NCBI RefSeq assembly: GCF_001592205.1
Contig: NZ_BCWM01000002.1
Span: forward strand, 1 to 64,000
Reading direction: 5' to 3'
Source: Brevundimonas vesicularis NBRC 12165
GTDB taxonomy: Bacteria > Pseudomonadota > Alphaproteobacteria > Caulobacterales > Caulobacteraceae
DNA: 64,000 nucleotides
Part shown: positions 36,120-44,594 of the stretch, piece after piece
Layout: the number at the start of each line of letters is the position of its first letter
How positions within the stretch are numbered: the stretch's first letter is position 1
Program-made: the position numbers and the translations under genes
Notes under the pieces: model-generated
Told to the model about the DNA's origin: nothing
The model's input: only the letters and a program-made list of their open reading frames with translations
Databases searched by the model: none

Positions 36120-37880
36120 TCACATGTTCGGATAGTTGGGACCGCCGCCGCCCTCGGGCGTGGTCCAGACGATGTTCTGCGACGGATCCTTGATGTCGCA
36201 GGTTTTGCAGTGGACGCAGTTCTGGGCGTTGATGACGAAGCGGGGATCGGCCTTGGCCGCCTCGTCGCCATAGACGACCTCATACACGCCGGCCGGGCAG
36301 TAAAGCCGCGCCGGCTCCCCGTATTTGGGCAGGTTGACGCGGATCGGGATCGACGGATCCAGCAGCTTCAGGTGGGCCGGCTGGTCCTCGGCGTGATTGG
36401 TGTTGGAGATGAACACCGACGACAGCTTGTCGAACGACAGCTTGCCGTCCGGCTTCGGATAGGCGATCGCCTTGTGGTCGGCGGCCAGGCCGGTCGAGGC
36501 GGCGTCGGTCTTTTCGTGCTTCAGCGTCGGGATCGGCGACAGACCGCCGAACAGGGTGCGGCACCACATGTCGAACATGCCCAGCGCCCCGCCCAGCGTC
36601 GTGCCGAACTTGGACAGCAGGGGCTTGGCGTTTCGGACGACCGACAGCTCCTTGTAGACCCAGCTCTTTTCGAAGGCGGTCTGGTATTCGACCAGTTCGT
36701 CGCCCGCGCGCCCGGCCTGAACGGCCTCATAGGCGGCGTCGGCGGCCAGCATGCCGGTCTTCATGGCGTTGTGGCTGCCCTTGATGCGGGGCACGTTCAC
36801 GAATCCGGCCGAACAGCCGATCAGCACGCCGCCGGGGAAGCTCAGCTTCGGGATCGACTGCAGGCCGCCCTCGGTGATGGCGCGCGCGCCGTAGGAGATG
36901 CGCGTTCCGCCCTTCAGGTGCTGAGCGATCTCGGGGTGGTGCTTGAAGCGCTGGAACTCGTCGAACGGCGACAGGAACGGGTTCTTGTAGTTCAGGTGAA
37001 CCACATAGCCGACGGCCACGTAGCGATCGCCGAAGTGATACAGGAAGCTGCCGCCGCCGGTGTGTTCGTCCAGCGGCCAGCCGGTCGTGTGCTGGGCCAG
37101 GCCGGGCTGGTGCTTGTCGGCCGGCACCTGCCACAACTCTTTCAGGCCGATGCCGTATTTCTGGGGCGACTTGCCGTCCTGAAGCTTGTGCCTGGCGATG
37201 ATGGTCTTGGCCAGGGAGCCGCGCACGCCCTCGGCGATGAAGACATATTTGCCGTGCAGTTCAATGCCGGGCTGGAAATCGCCGGTCGGCTTGCCCTCGC
37301 GGTCGATGCCGAAGACGCCGGCGACGACGCCCTTCACCTGACCCGTCTCTTCTTCCCAGACGACGTGGCTGGCGGCCATGCCGGGATAGACCTCGACGCC
37401 CAGGGCCTCGGCCTGCTCGCCCAGCCAGCGCGTGACGTTGCCCAACGAGGCGATGTAGCAGCCGTGATTGTGCATGAAGGGCGGCATCAGCGGCATCGGC
37501 AGCGACGCCGACCCCTGCGGGCCCAGCAGCAGGAACTTGTCCTTCGTGACCGGCGTCTCCAGCGGCGCGCCGCGTTCCTTCCAGTCGGGGAACAGCTCGT
37601 TCAGCGCCTTGGGATCGATGACCGCGCCCGACAGGATATGACCGCCGACCTCGGCCGCCTTTTCCAGAACCGCGACGGTGATTTCCTTGCCATCCTTTTC
37701 CGCGCGCTGCTTCAGGCGGATGGCCGCCGACAGGCCCGCAGGCCCGCCGCCGACGATCACGACATCATATTCCATAATCTCGCGCTCGACGCCGTTCAGC
37801 GCCTCCAGCGGCGGCAGATTGTCGATGATGGCGTCCTGACGGGCGTTTTCCGCGCCGCCTTCGATGGCGTCTTCGGCCAT
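36120..37880 (-). CDS. Electron transfer flavoprotein-ubiquinone oxidoreductase
   Basis: A 586-residue membrane-associated flavoprotein that passes electrons from ETF to ubiquinone. The FAD-binding motif DVVIVGGGPAGLSAAIRLK is near residue 38, the GG doublet block KAAEVGGHILSGAVIDPKAL follows, and the C-terminus carries the 4Fe-4S cysteines in NAQNCVHCKTCDIKDPSQN. ATG at 37880 has GGGGAA upstream; an earlier ATG gives an unlikely basic leader. It works with fatty-acid and amino-acid dehydrogenases; ETF genes are not in this window. Confidence 0.95.
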   Translation of the reverse strand: MAEDAIEGGAENARQDAIIDNLPPLEALNGVEREIMEYDVVIVGGGPAGLSAAIRLKQRAEKDGKEITVAVLEKAAEVGGHILSGAVIDPKALNELFPDWKERGAPLETPVTKDKFLLLGPQGSASLPMPLMPPFMHNHGCYIASLGNVTRWLGEQAEALGVEVYPGMAASHVVWEEETGQVKGVVAGVFGIDREGKPTGDFQPGIELHGKYVFIAEGVRGSLAKTIIARHKLQDGKSPQKYGIGLKELWQVPADKHQPGLAQHTTGWPLDEHTGGGSFLYHFGDRYVAVGYVVHLNYKNPFLSPFDEFQRFKHHPEIAQHLKGGTRISYGARAITEGGLQSIPKLSFPGGVLIGCSAGFVNVPRIKGSHNAMKTGMLAADAAYEAVQAGRAGDELVEYQTAFEKSWVYKELSVVRNAKPLLSKFGTTLGGALGMFDMWCRTLFGGLSPIPTLKHEKTDAASTGLAADHKAIAYPKPDGKLSFDKLSSVFISNTNHAEDQPAHLKLLDPSIPIRVNLPKYGEPARLYCPAGVYEVVYGDEAAKADPRFVINAQNCVHCKTCDIKDPSQNIVWTTPEGGGGPNYPNM

Positions 37881-37970
37881 GGTTTCCCCTGAATCCCGGT
37901 TATCTGTGTGGTTATGCCGCTTATCGGAAGGTGACGCGAGGGCGGTCAAGGCTTATCGGTGTTCCGAGAC

Positions 37971-38783
37971 ATGAACGCGCAACCCCATGACATCGCTGCA
38001 GTCGAAAGCTTGCTCGCCTTTTGGCGGGATGCGGGGGTCGACGCTTGCTATGGCGATGCGCCCGTCGATCACACCCATGTCGCCCCGCCGCCGGCCGTAA
38101 AGGCGGTGCAGAGGGCGACGGCCTCGGTCGTCATGCCCCTGGCCGGCGTCAACGCCGATGACGCCCTCGCCGACGCGCGGCGGCTGGCCGCTGGCGCCGC
38201 GACGCTTCAGGATCTGGCGGCGGCGGTCGCGGGGTTCGAGGGCTGTCCGCTGCGCGGCATGGGCGCGACGCAATCGGTGTTCGGACGCGGCAACCCCAAC
38301 GCCTCGGTTCTGATCGTCGGCGAAGGTCCAGGCGGGGATGAGGACCGGGCGGGGCAACCCTTCGTCGGCAAGGCCGGGCAGTTGCTGGACCGGATGCTGG
38401 CGGCGGCAGGCCTGACCGACAAGGTGTTCATCACCAACACCGTCTTCTGGCGCCCGCCCGGCAACCGCACCCCTAGCCCGCAGGAACAGGCGGTGTGCGC
38501 GCCCTTTGTCGAGCGCGCCTTCGCCCTGCTGAAGCCCAAGGCGGTGCTGCTGTTGGGCGCAGCCTCGGCCAAGTCGGTGCTCGGCGCCGAAGAAGGCATC
38601 ATGAAGCTGCGCGGCAACTGGAAGGAATGGCGCCTGCTGGAAGGGGCGGTGTCGGCGCCCGTCATGCCGACCCTGCATCCCGCCTTTTTGCTGCGTCAGC
38701 CACAAGCGAAACGACAGGTCTGGAGCGATCTGCTTTCGCTGGCCGTTCGCCTTGAAACGGACTCGGTTGAAGAACAAGGCTAA
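37971..38783 (+). CDS. Family 4/5-like uracil-DNA glycosylase with altered Fe-S ligands
   Basis: A ~270-residue UDG-superfamily protein. Core motifs match family 4: VLIVGEGPGGDEDRAGQPFV (motif 1), FVGKAGQLLDRML, RPPGNRTPSPQEQ, and TLHPAFLLRQP (motif 2 His). Two of the four usual cluster cysteines are changed: the first of CxxC before PLR is Phe (GFEGCPLRG), and the one before RPPGNR is Trp (NTVFWRPPGNR). The other two (GCPL, AVCAPF) remain. The N-terminal ~80 residues are extra. Start taken at ATG 37971; GTG 37959 is possible. Confidence 0.82.
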   Translation: MNAQPHDIAAVESLLAFWRDAGVDACYGDAPVDHTHVAPPPAVKAVQRATASVVMPLAGVNADDALADARRLAAGAATLQDLAAAVAGFEGCPLRGMGATQSVFGRGNPNASVLIVGEGPGGDEDRAGQPFVGKAGQLLDRMLAAAGLTDKVFITNTVFWRPPGNRTPSPQEQAVCAPFVERAFALLKPKAVLLLGAASAKSVLGAEEGIMKLRGNWKEWRLLEGAVSAPVMPTLHPAFLLRQPQAKRQVWSDLLSLAVRLETDSVEEQG

Positions 38784-38867
38784 TCGCGGCATGTTCGCAT
38801 GCTGACGACCGATCGCCATACACGCGCCTGTATCTTACGCGCGTCGCCAACGAGGGGGCCGCCGCTT

Positions 38868-40553
38868 ATGTTTCTGTTCCGCCGCGCGATCCTCGCGTCG
38901 ACGATCGTCCTTGCGTTCTGCGCCGCCACAACGGCCGCGACCGCCGAGACGCCCTACGGGTCAACCGCCGAGGCCAGTGCCGGTTCCGGACGTCCCACCG
39001 CGCTGAGCTCGGCCGACAGAATCTCCTACACCACCGCCTTTGACGCCCTGCGACGCGGCGACATCGAGACGGCCCGCACGGCGGCCCGTCAGGCGCAGGA
39101 CCGCGTGCTGCTGGGTCAGGTCGAGTTCGAGAGCCTGTTTCATCCCGATCATGTCGCCACCTACGAAGAGCTGACGGCCTGGCTTGAGACCTATTCGGAT
39201 CTGCCGTGCGCGGACCGGGTCTATACGCTGGCGCTGCGTCGTCGCCCCGACGGCGCGCCCGAGCCGGTGCGTCCTGGCGGCGTGCTGGGCCGCACTTGGA
39301 ACAGTCTGGTCAGCGCCGTGTCCGGCGACGGCGGCGTGACCGATCCGGCCAAGGCGGCGCGCGTCGCCTACAACAATGACGACCTGACCGGCGCCTCGGC
39401 CCTGGGGCGCCAGATCGGCGACTGGTGGACGGTCGGCCTGGCGGAATGGCGCCTGGGCCAGTTCCACGAATCCTTCGCCGCCTTCGAACGCGTCGCCAAC
39501 GATCCAACCGAGGACGCCTGGGTCCGCGCCGGCGCCGCCTTCTGGACCGCGCGCGCCGCCGCCCAGTCCGGTCGCCAGGATCGCGTCACCGACTATCTGC
39601 GCCTGTCGGCCCAGTGGCCCGCCACCTTCTATGGCCAGATCGCCCTGCGTCAGCTCGGAGAAGAGCCGACGATCGAGAACATGGGCCCCCGCCCCTACGA
39701 AGCCGAGCCACGCCTGCGCCGCGCCGCCTATGTGCCCCAGAGCGCCGCCGTCGAACCGACCGCCCTGGAAGCCTTCGTCCAGGCCGACGCCCGCGCCAAA
39801 CGCACCGTCGCCTTCTATGAGGTCGGGCGCAATGCCGATGCCGAGACCGAGCTGCGGTCCGGGCTGCGCACCGCCGTGGGCGATGCGGCCAAGATGTGGA
39901 CGGCCCTGGCGCGCGCCATCCTGCCGGTCAATAACGGCGACGCCACGCGCATCGACGCGACGCGCTATCCCATCCCGGACCTTACGCCCGAAGGCGGCTT
40001 CGTCATCGAGCGGGCGCTGGTCTACGCCCTGGCGCGCAAGGAAACCGACTTCAATCCGAACGCCCGTTCCAGCGTCGGCGCCTATGGGCTGATGCAGGTC
40101 ATGCCGACGACGGCGGCCGAGATGACCGGCGATCGCACCTTCGTCTCGGACCCGACCAAGCTGCTGGTTCCGGCGGTCAACATGCGTCTGGGCCAGGCCT
40201 ACATCAACAAGATGCTGGCCCTGCCGGCCTTCCAGGGCGATCTGCTGCGGGCCGTGGCCTCCTACAACGCCGGGCCGGGGCCGATGCTGGCGGCCGTCAG
40301 GAAGCTGGGCGCGGACGCCGATCCCCTGCTGCTGATCGAGACGATCGACGTGCCCCAGGCGCGCGACTACGTCGAAAAGGTCATGGCCAGCTACTGGATC
40401 TATCAGCGCTTGTTCGGCGGCCCGCTGAAGACGCTGGACGCCGTCGCGTCGGGGGCGCGCGCCGTTCCGATGGCGCTGGATTACGTCGCCCCGCCTCCGC
40501 AAGCCGAGACGGTTCTAATCGCCGAGACCACGCCCATCGCCGGCGCGCGCTGA
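38868..40553 (+). CDS. Exported lytic murein transglycosylase (Slt-like)
   Basis: A ~561-residue periplasmic enzyme: signal peptide MFLFRRAILASTIVLAFCAA (cleavage near ATA-ET), a long alpha-superhelical region (about 60-380), and the C-terminal SLT domain with catalytic Glu in ALARKETDFNPNARSSVGAY, then GLMQVMPTTA and VASYNAGPGPMLAAV. It cleaves peptidoglycan glycan strands to anhydromuropeptides. ATG at 38868 is preferred since earlier in-frame codons lack secretion features. It is followed closely by a small convergent membrane-protein gene. Confidence 0.9.
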   Translation: MFLFRRAILASTIVLAFCAATTAATAETPYGSTAEASAGSGRPTALSSADRISYTTAFDALRRGDIETARTAARQAQDRVLLGQVEFESLFHPDHVATYEELTAWLETYSDLPCADRVYTLALRRRPDGAPEPVRPGGVLGRTWNSLVSAVSGDGGVTDPAKAARVAYNNDDLTGASALGRQIGDWWTVGLAEWRLGQFHESFAAFERVANDPTEDAWVRAGAAFWTARAAAQSGRQDRVTDYLRLSAQWPATFYGQIALRQLGEEPTIENMGPRPYEAEPRLRRAAYVPQSAAVEPTALEAFVQADARAKRTVAFYEVGRNADAETELRSGLRTAVGDAAKMWTALARAILPVNNGDATRIDATRYPIPDLTPEGGFVIERALVYALARKETDFNPNARSSVGAYGLMQVMPTTAAEMTGDRTFVSDPTKLLVPAVNMRLGQAYINKMLALPAFQGDLLRAVASYNAGPGPMLAAVRKLGADADPLLLIETIDVPQARDYVEKVMASYWIYQRLFGGPLKTLDAVASGARAVPMALDYVAPPPQAETVLIAETTPIAGAR

Positions 40554-40557
40554 CCTC

Positions 40558-40689
40558 CTAGAAGACCGCGAACAGCAGGCTGGCCCAAAACGCCGCCCCG
40601 ACCAAGGCCGCAAGCCCATAGGCCATGACCGGATTGAGGCCGCGCGCAGCGGCTTGGGTCGAAGGGCTGGGCAGGACCGGGCGCGTCAT
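40558..40689 (-). CDS. Small single-span membrane protein (43 residues)
   Basis: On the minus strand ATG at 40689 opens MTRPVLPSPSTQAAARGLNP, followed by a single hydrophobic helix VMAYGLAALVGAAFWASLLF and stop TAG at 40558-40560. The basic/polar N-terminus and terminal helix suggest an inner-membrane microprotein, N-in. It converges on the transglycosylase stop with 4 bp between stops. Too short for usual gene calling, but its composition is protein-like rather than random. Function unknown. Confidence 0.5.
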   Translation of the reverse strand: MTRPVLPSPSTQAAARGLNPVMAYGLAALVGAAFWASLLFAVF

Positions 40690-40723
40690 TCCATCGAAAT
40701 AACAGCGCTCACTTAACGCTGCG

Positions 40724-41395
40724 TCAGCCGGGATGGTTGTCGCGCGTTAAGCCCAGCGCGTCGGCTTCCCACTCAAGAAAGTGCGAATGGGCCAACAAGG
40801 TCTCAGCATAGGCCTGGGCCGTGCCGTCGTCTCCGTGGGCGGCGAGGTCCAGCTGGAAATGGCGGATGCGGGCGGCGACCGGCGTGAAAAAGGCGTCCGG
40901 CACGGACCAGTCGCCGAACAGATACGGCCCGCTCGCGCCGAACCGGTCACGCAGGCTCCGCCACAGTTCGACGATCCGGCGCAAATCCTTTGCCAGGCCC
41001 GGATGGTCCGGCGCCGGTGCGCGGCTGGGGCCGACCATCCAGTGATCCGGGCCGGTCGAACAGGCCGTGCGCAAGGCGGCGAAGCCGCCGTGCATCTCGC
41101 ACGCCGCCGAACGCGCCAGCCAGCGCGCATGGTCGTCTGACGGCCAGAGGCGGGCTTGCGGATAGCGTTCGGCCGCCCAGACGGCGATGGCCATCGAATC
41201 CCAGATCACCTCGCCCTCGACCTTCAGCACCGGGACAAGGCCGGACGGCGAATGTTCACGGATGCGCTGATCGGTGTCAGGCTGGTTCAGCGGCACGATG
41301 ATCTCGTCGAAGGCCGCGCCGCAATGTTTCAGCACCAGCCACGGCCGCAGCGACCACGTCGAATAGGCTTTGTCGCCGATCACCAGTTCCATCAC
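40724..41395 (-). CDS. Glutathione S-transferase family protein
   Basis: A 223-residue GST. The thioredoxin-like N-terminal domain carries the active-site-type Ser in DKAYSTWSLRPWLVLKH, with FDEIIVPLNQPDT and the cis-Pro block SGLVPVLKVEGEVIWDSMAI (glutathione gamma-Glu contact). An all-helical C-terminal domain spans ~90-215. Related to zeta/maleylacetoacetate isomerase-like soluble GSTs; substrate unknown. It lies downstream of the gdx gene on the same strand (20 bp apart), so it may be in the same transcript. Confidence 0.88.
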   Translation of the reverse strand: MMELVIGDKAYSTWSLRPWLVLKHCGAAFDEIIVPLNQPDTDQRIREHSPSGLVPVLKVEGEVIWDSMAIAVWAAERYPQARLWPSDDHARWLARSAACEMHGGFAALRTACSTGPDHWMVGPSRAPAPDHPGLAKDLRRIVELWRSLRDRFGASGPYLFGDWSVPDAFFTPVAARIRHFQLDLAAHGDDGTAQAYAETLLAHSHFLEWEADALGLTRDNHPG

Positions 41396-41414
41396 GCGTC
41401 TCCTGTCGCCGCCA

Positions 41415-41735
41415 TCAATGGCTCGCCGCCAGCTTCAGCACAACCAGGCCCGATGCGACCAGGGCGACGCCCGCGATCCTGAGCGGCGTCAGCGGCTCGC
41501 CAAGAAAACCCGCGCCCACCACAAAGGCGCCGACCGCGCCGATGCCGGTCCAGATGGCGTAGGCGGTGCCCAACGGCAGGGTCTTCATCGCCAGCGACAG
41601 CAGACCGAACGAACCGATCATGAAGACGATCATGCCCACGGTCGGCCACGGTCGCGTGAAGCCGGCCGACGCCTTCATCAGAAACGCCCAGACGACTTCG
41701 AGCAGGCCGGCGAAAAGAAGGAATACCCAGGCCAT
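41415..41735 (-). CDS. gdx: SMR-family guanidinium exporter Gdx (SugE)
   Basis: A 106-residue four-helix SMR protein. Glu13 in MAWVFLLFAGLLEVVWAF is the essential proton/substrate site, and KTLPLGTAYAIWTGIGAVGA and LTPLRIAGVALVASGLVVLK match the SugE/Gdx subtype rather than the EmrE subtype. It functions as a dual-topology homodimer exchanging guanidinium for protons. ATG at 41735 lies behind AGGGAG. A guanidine-II riboswitch (two ACGA-loop hairpins) lies immediately upstream and supports guanidinium as substrate. Confidence 0.93.
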   Translation of the reverse strand: MAWVFLLFAGLLEVVWAFLMKASAGFTRPWPTVGMIVFMIGSFGLLSLAMKTLPLGTAYAIWTGIGAVGAFVVGAGFLGEPLTPLRIAGVALVASGLVVLKLAASH

Positions 41736-41756
41736 GACATTCTCCCTGCATGGCGT

Positions 41757-41800
41757 CGGGTCGTCCCGGCGTTGGTCCCATGTGGGGGAGGTCGTCCTCC
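41757..41800 (-). promoter_or_regulatory. Guanidine-II (mini-ykkC) riboswitch
   Basis: On the minus strand two small hairpins with identical ACGA tetraloops occur in tandem: GGAGG-ACGA-CCTCC (41800-41787) and CGGG-ACGA-CCCG (41768-41757), separated by 18 nt. This is the defining mini-ykkC pattern. The second hairpin ends 21 nt before the gdx ATG and 9 nt before its AGGGAG, so ligand would act on translation initiation. Confidence 0.9.
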
Positions 41801-41897
41801 TGAAAGCGCGCTGAATCTGGGACAACCGCCGGCAAAGTCAACCGCGCCGTCCCGCAAACCTTGACTCCACGCCCCCCACGACCGACACGACCCGCCC

Positions 41898-43199
41898 ATG
41901 ATCACGCGCTACTCCCGCCCCGTCGCCGCCGCCATCTGGTCCCAGGAAACCAAGTACAAGATCTGGTTCGAGATCGAGGCCCACGCCGCCACGAAGATGG
42001 CCGAGTTGGGCGTGATCCCCAAGGAATCGGCCGACGCCATCTGGGCCAAGGGCAAGGATGCGACCTTCGACGCCGATCGCATCGACGAGATCGAACGCAC
42101 CACCAAACACGACGTGATCGCCTTCCTGACGCACGTCGCCGAGATCGTCGGCGAGGAAGCCCGCTTCCTGCACCAGGGCATGACTTCCTCGGATGTGCTG
42201 GACACCTGTTTCGCGGTTCAGCTGGCGCGCTCGTCGGACTTGCTGATCGAAGGCGTCGATCGCGTTCTGGCCGCGCTGGAGACCCGCGCAAAGGAGCATA
42301 AATACACCCCGACCGTGGGCCGTTCGCACGGCATCCACGCCGAGCCCGTCACCTTCGGCCTGAAGCTGGCCGGCTATCATGCCGAGTTCCAGCGCGCCAA
42401 ACGCCGCCTGATCACCGCCAAGGAAGAGATCGCCACCTGCGCCATTTCGGGCGCCGTCGGCACCTTCGCCAACGTCGATCCGGCGGTCGAACAGTATGTC
42501 GCCGACCAGATGGGCCTGACGGTCGAGCCGGTCTCGACCCAGGTCATCCCGCGCGACCGCCACGCCGCTTTCTTCGCCGCCCTGGGCGTCGTCGCCAGTT
42601 CGGTCGAACGTCTCGCCGTCGAGATCCGCCACCTGCAACGCACCGAAGTCCTCGAAGCCGAGGAGTTCTTCGACAAGGGTCAAAAGGGCTCGTCGGCCAT
42701 GCCGCACAAGCGCAACCCGATCCTGACCGAGAACCTGACCGGTCTGGCCCGTCTGGTCCGTTCGGCCGTGACGCCCGCGATGGAGAACGTCGCCCTGTGG
42801 CATGAGCGGGACATCAGCCACTCCTCGGTCGAGCGCGGCATCGGCCCGGACGCCACCATCCACCTGGACTTCGCCCTGCACCGTCTGGCCAATGTAGTCG
42901 AGCGGCTGAACGTCTACCCAGAGAATATGCAGAAGAACATCGACCGCCTGGGCGGCCTGGTGCACTCGCAGCGGGTGATGCTGGCCCTGACCCAGGCCGG
43001 CGTGTCGCGCGAAGACGCCTATGCCGCCGTTCAGGAAAACGCCATGAAGGTCTGGCGCGGCGAAGGCGCCTTCCTGGATTTCCTGAAGGCCGACGACCGC
43101 GTCACCCTGCCCGCCGACCAGCTCGAAGCCCTGTTCGACCTCGGCTATCACACCAAGAACGTGGACGTGGTGTTCAAAAGGGTGTTCGGAGACGCGTGA
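41898..43199 (+). CDS. purB: Adenylosuccinate lyase
   Basis: A 433-residue fumarase/aspartase-superfamily enzyme acting twice in purine synthesis (SAICAR to AICAR; adenylosuccinate to AMP). Signature regions: KYKIWFEIEAHAATKMAELG, THDV-like TKHDVIAFL, HQGMTSSDVLDT, TVGRSHGIHAEPVTFGLK (catalytic His), and the mobile signature loop GSSAMPHKRNPILTENL. ATG at 41898. The stop overlaps the GTG start of the next gene (GTGA). Confidence 0.96.
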   Translation: MITRYSRPVAAAIWSQETKYKIWFEIEAHAATKMAELGVIPKESADAIWAKGKDATFDADRIDEIERTTKHDVIAFLTHVAEIVGEEARFLHQGMTSSDVLDTCFAVQLARSSDLLIEGVDRVLAALETRAKEHKYTPTVGRSHGIHAEPVTFGLKLAGYHAEFQRAKRRLITAKEEIATCAISGAVGTFANVDPAVEQYVADQMGLTVEPVSTQVIPRDRHAAFFAALGVVASSVERLAVEIRHLQRTEVLEAEEFFDKGQKGSSAMPHKRNPILTENLTGLARLVRSAVTPAMENVALWHERDISHSSVERGIGPDATIHLDFALHRLANVVERLNVYPENMQKNIDRLGGLVHSQRVMLALTQAGVSREDAYAAVQENAMKVWRGEGAFLDFLKADDRVTLPADQLEALFDLGYHTKNVDVVFKRVFGDA

Positions 43200-43696
43200 C
43201 GGACATCCGACGCGTTGGCTTCGCCCCCGTCGTCGATGCGGAAACCCGATTGTTGATCCTGGGCAGCCTGCCCGGCGACGCCTCGCTGAAGGCGGCCCAG
43301 TACTACGCCCATCCGCGCAACGCCTTCTGGCCGCTGATCAGCGGGGTGCTGGGTGAAGACCTGGCGGCACAACCCTATGAGCAGCGGCTGGATCGATTGA
43401 AGGCGCGCGGCGTGGGCCTGTGGGATGTGATTGCGTCGGCGGAAAGGTCGGGCAGTCTGGATGCCGAGATCCGCTCGCCGGAGGCGGCTGATCTGCGCGG
43501 CCTGATCGGCAGCTTGCCGCGGCTGAGAGCGGTCGCCTTCAACGGCAAGCTGGCGGCCAAGTTGGGACGGCGCATTATGGGCGACGTCGCAGGGGTTCGC
43601 TTCATCGACCTGCCCTCATCCAGCCCTGCTCATGCGATTCCACTGACGAGCAAGGCGAATGTCTGGAATTCGTTGACCGATCTGGTTGAGCGATAG
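43196..43696 (+). CDS. DNA-deoxyinosine glycosylase (UDG family 6, HDG)
   Basis: A 166-residue UDG-fold enzyme. The family-6 signature is visible: LLILGSLPGDASLKAAQYYA, HPRNAFWPLI with the Asn that replaces the usual catalytic Asp, and LPSSSPAHAIPL near the C-terminus. HDG removes hypoxanthine (deaminated adenine) from DNA. Start is GTG at 43196, sharing GTGA with the purB stop, so it is coupled to an enzyme of IMP/AMP metabolism, a suggestive but unproved functional link. A short TGCTGCAAAGCAGCA hairpin follows the stop. Confidence 0.87.
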   Translation: MTDIRRVGFAPVVDAETRLLILGSLPGDASLKAAQYYAHPRNAFWPLISGVLGEDLAAQPYEQRLDRLKARGVGLWDVIASAERSGSLDAEIRSPEAADLRGLIGSLPRLRAVAFNGKLAAKLGRRIMGDVAGVRFIDLPSSSPAHAIPLTSKANVWNSLTDLVER

Positions 43697-43844
43697 GTTT
43701 CTTGCTGCAAAGCAGCATAGAAATGCGCGAGACAACTGAATGGTGAAGCTGCGATGTCTTGTCGCGCGACATGCATCCATTGTTCGTTGTCGCGCGTAAC
43801 GTTCCCGTTACCGCCTTGAGAGCGGCCCAAAGGGAACGAAACAC

Positions 43845-44477
43845 ATGACCAAACTTCGCAATCTTATGCTCGTCGCCGTCTCCGGCGGCGCGCTGATGGC
43901 GCTCGGCGCCTGCGGCAACAACGAGCCGGCCGCCACGACGCCGGCGGAATCGACCGCCATGGCCCCGGCTGACGGCGCCGCCATGGCGCCCGCGACCGAC
44001 CCGATGGTGGGTGGCGCGGCCATGAGCCCGAACGAAACGATCGTCGCCAACGCCTCCAAAGCCTCCAACCTGACGACCCTGGTCGCCGCCGTGAAGGCCG
44101 CCGGCCTTGTCGACACCCTGCAGGGCGCGGGCCCGTTCACGGTCTTCGCCCCTGACAACGCCGCTTTCGAGAAGATCCCCGAGGCGACGCGCACCAGCCT
44201 GATGCAGCCGGCGATGAAGGCGGATCTGACCAAGATCCTGACCTACCATGTGGTCGCCGGTCGTCTGACGGCTGCCGATATCGCAGCCCAGGCCGAGGCC
44301 AACGGAGGCACCGCCACGCTGAAGACGGTTCAGGGTGAAGAACTGAAGGTGTCGGCCGGCCCGAACAACACCTGGGTCATCACCGACGCCAAGGGCGGCA
44401 AGTCCACGATCACCCAGGCCGACGTGGGCCAATCGAACGGCGTCGTCCACGTCGTCGACACGGTTCTGATGCCGTAA
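43845..44477 (+). CDS. Fasciclin (FAS1) domain lipoprotein
   Basis: A 210-residue lipoprotein: MTKLRNLMLVAVSGGALMAL then lipobox LGAC-G, so Cys23 is lipidated. An Ala/Thr/Pro-rich linker (25-65) leads into one FAS1 domain (about 68-210) with TIVANASKASNLTTLVAAVK, PFTVFAPDNAAFEKIPEATR and DILTYHVVAGRLT-like ILTYHVVAGRL, closing with VVHVVDTVLMP. ATG at 43845 follows GGGAACG. The 148-bp upstream gap contains TTGTCGCGCG twice (43759, 43787). Followed by two terminator hairpins. Confidence 0.88.
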   Translation: MTKLRNLMLVAVSGGALMALGACGNNEPAATTPAESTAMAPADGAAMAPATDPMVGGAAMSPNETIVANASKASNLTTLVAAVKAAGLVDTLQGAGPFTVFAPDNAAFEKIPEATRTSLMQPAMKADLTKILTYHVVAGRLTAADIAAQAEANGGTATLKTVQGEELKVSAGPNNTWVITDAKGGKSTITQADVGQSNGVVHVVDTVLMP

Positions 44478-44481
44478 AAAT

Positions 44482-44515
44482 ATTTGGTTTCGGGCGGCGA
44501 CGCCTGAAACCAAAT
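44482..44515. terminator. Terminator hairpin after FAS1 lipoprotein gene
   Basis: ATTTGGTTTC...GAAACCAAAT pair as a perfect outer stem, continued by an inner stem closing on a GCGA (GNRA) tetraloop, about 16 bp in all, beginning 5 bp after the stop codon. Confidence 0.75.
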
Positions 44516-44594
44516 CTCGGCCCTGGTGTTCTTTAGGGGCGCGAGACGCACAGTACGCCGGGTGAGACATCCCCCCAACGTCCCCGGCAAGAAG

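Noticed and set aside
33569-36193. Very long open frame (874 codons) on the plus strand opposite the ispE and TPR genes
   Set aside because: High GC leaves antisense frames open. It shows no domain or signal features, while the minus-strand genes have clear IspE and TPR motifs.
36054-37892. 612-codon open frame antisense to ETF-QO
   Set aside because: Shadow of the ETF-QO coding frame. Its composition is that of reversed codons, with no recognisable motif.
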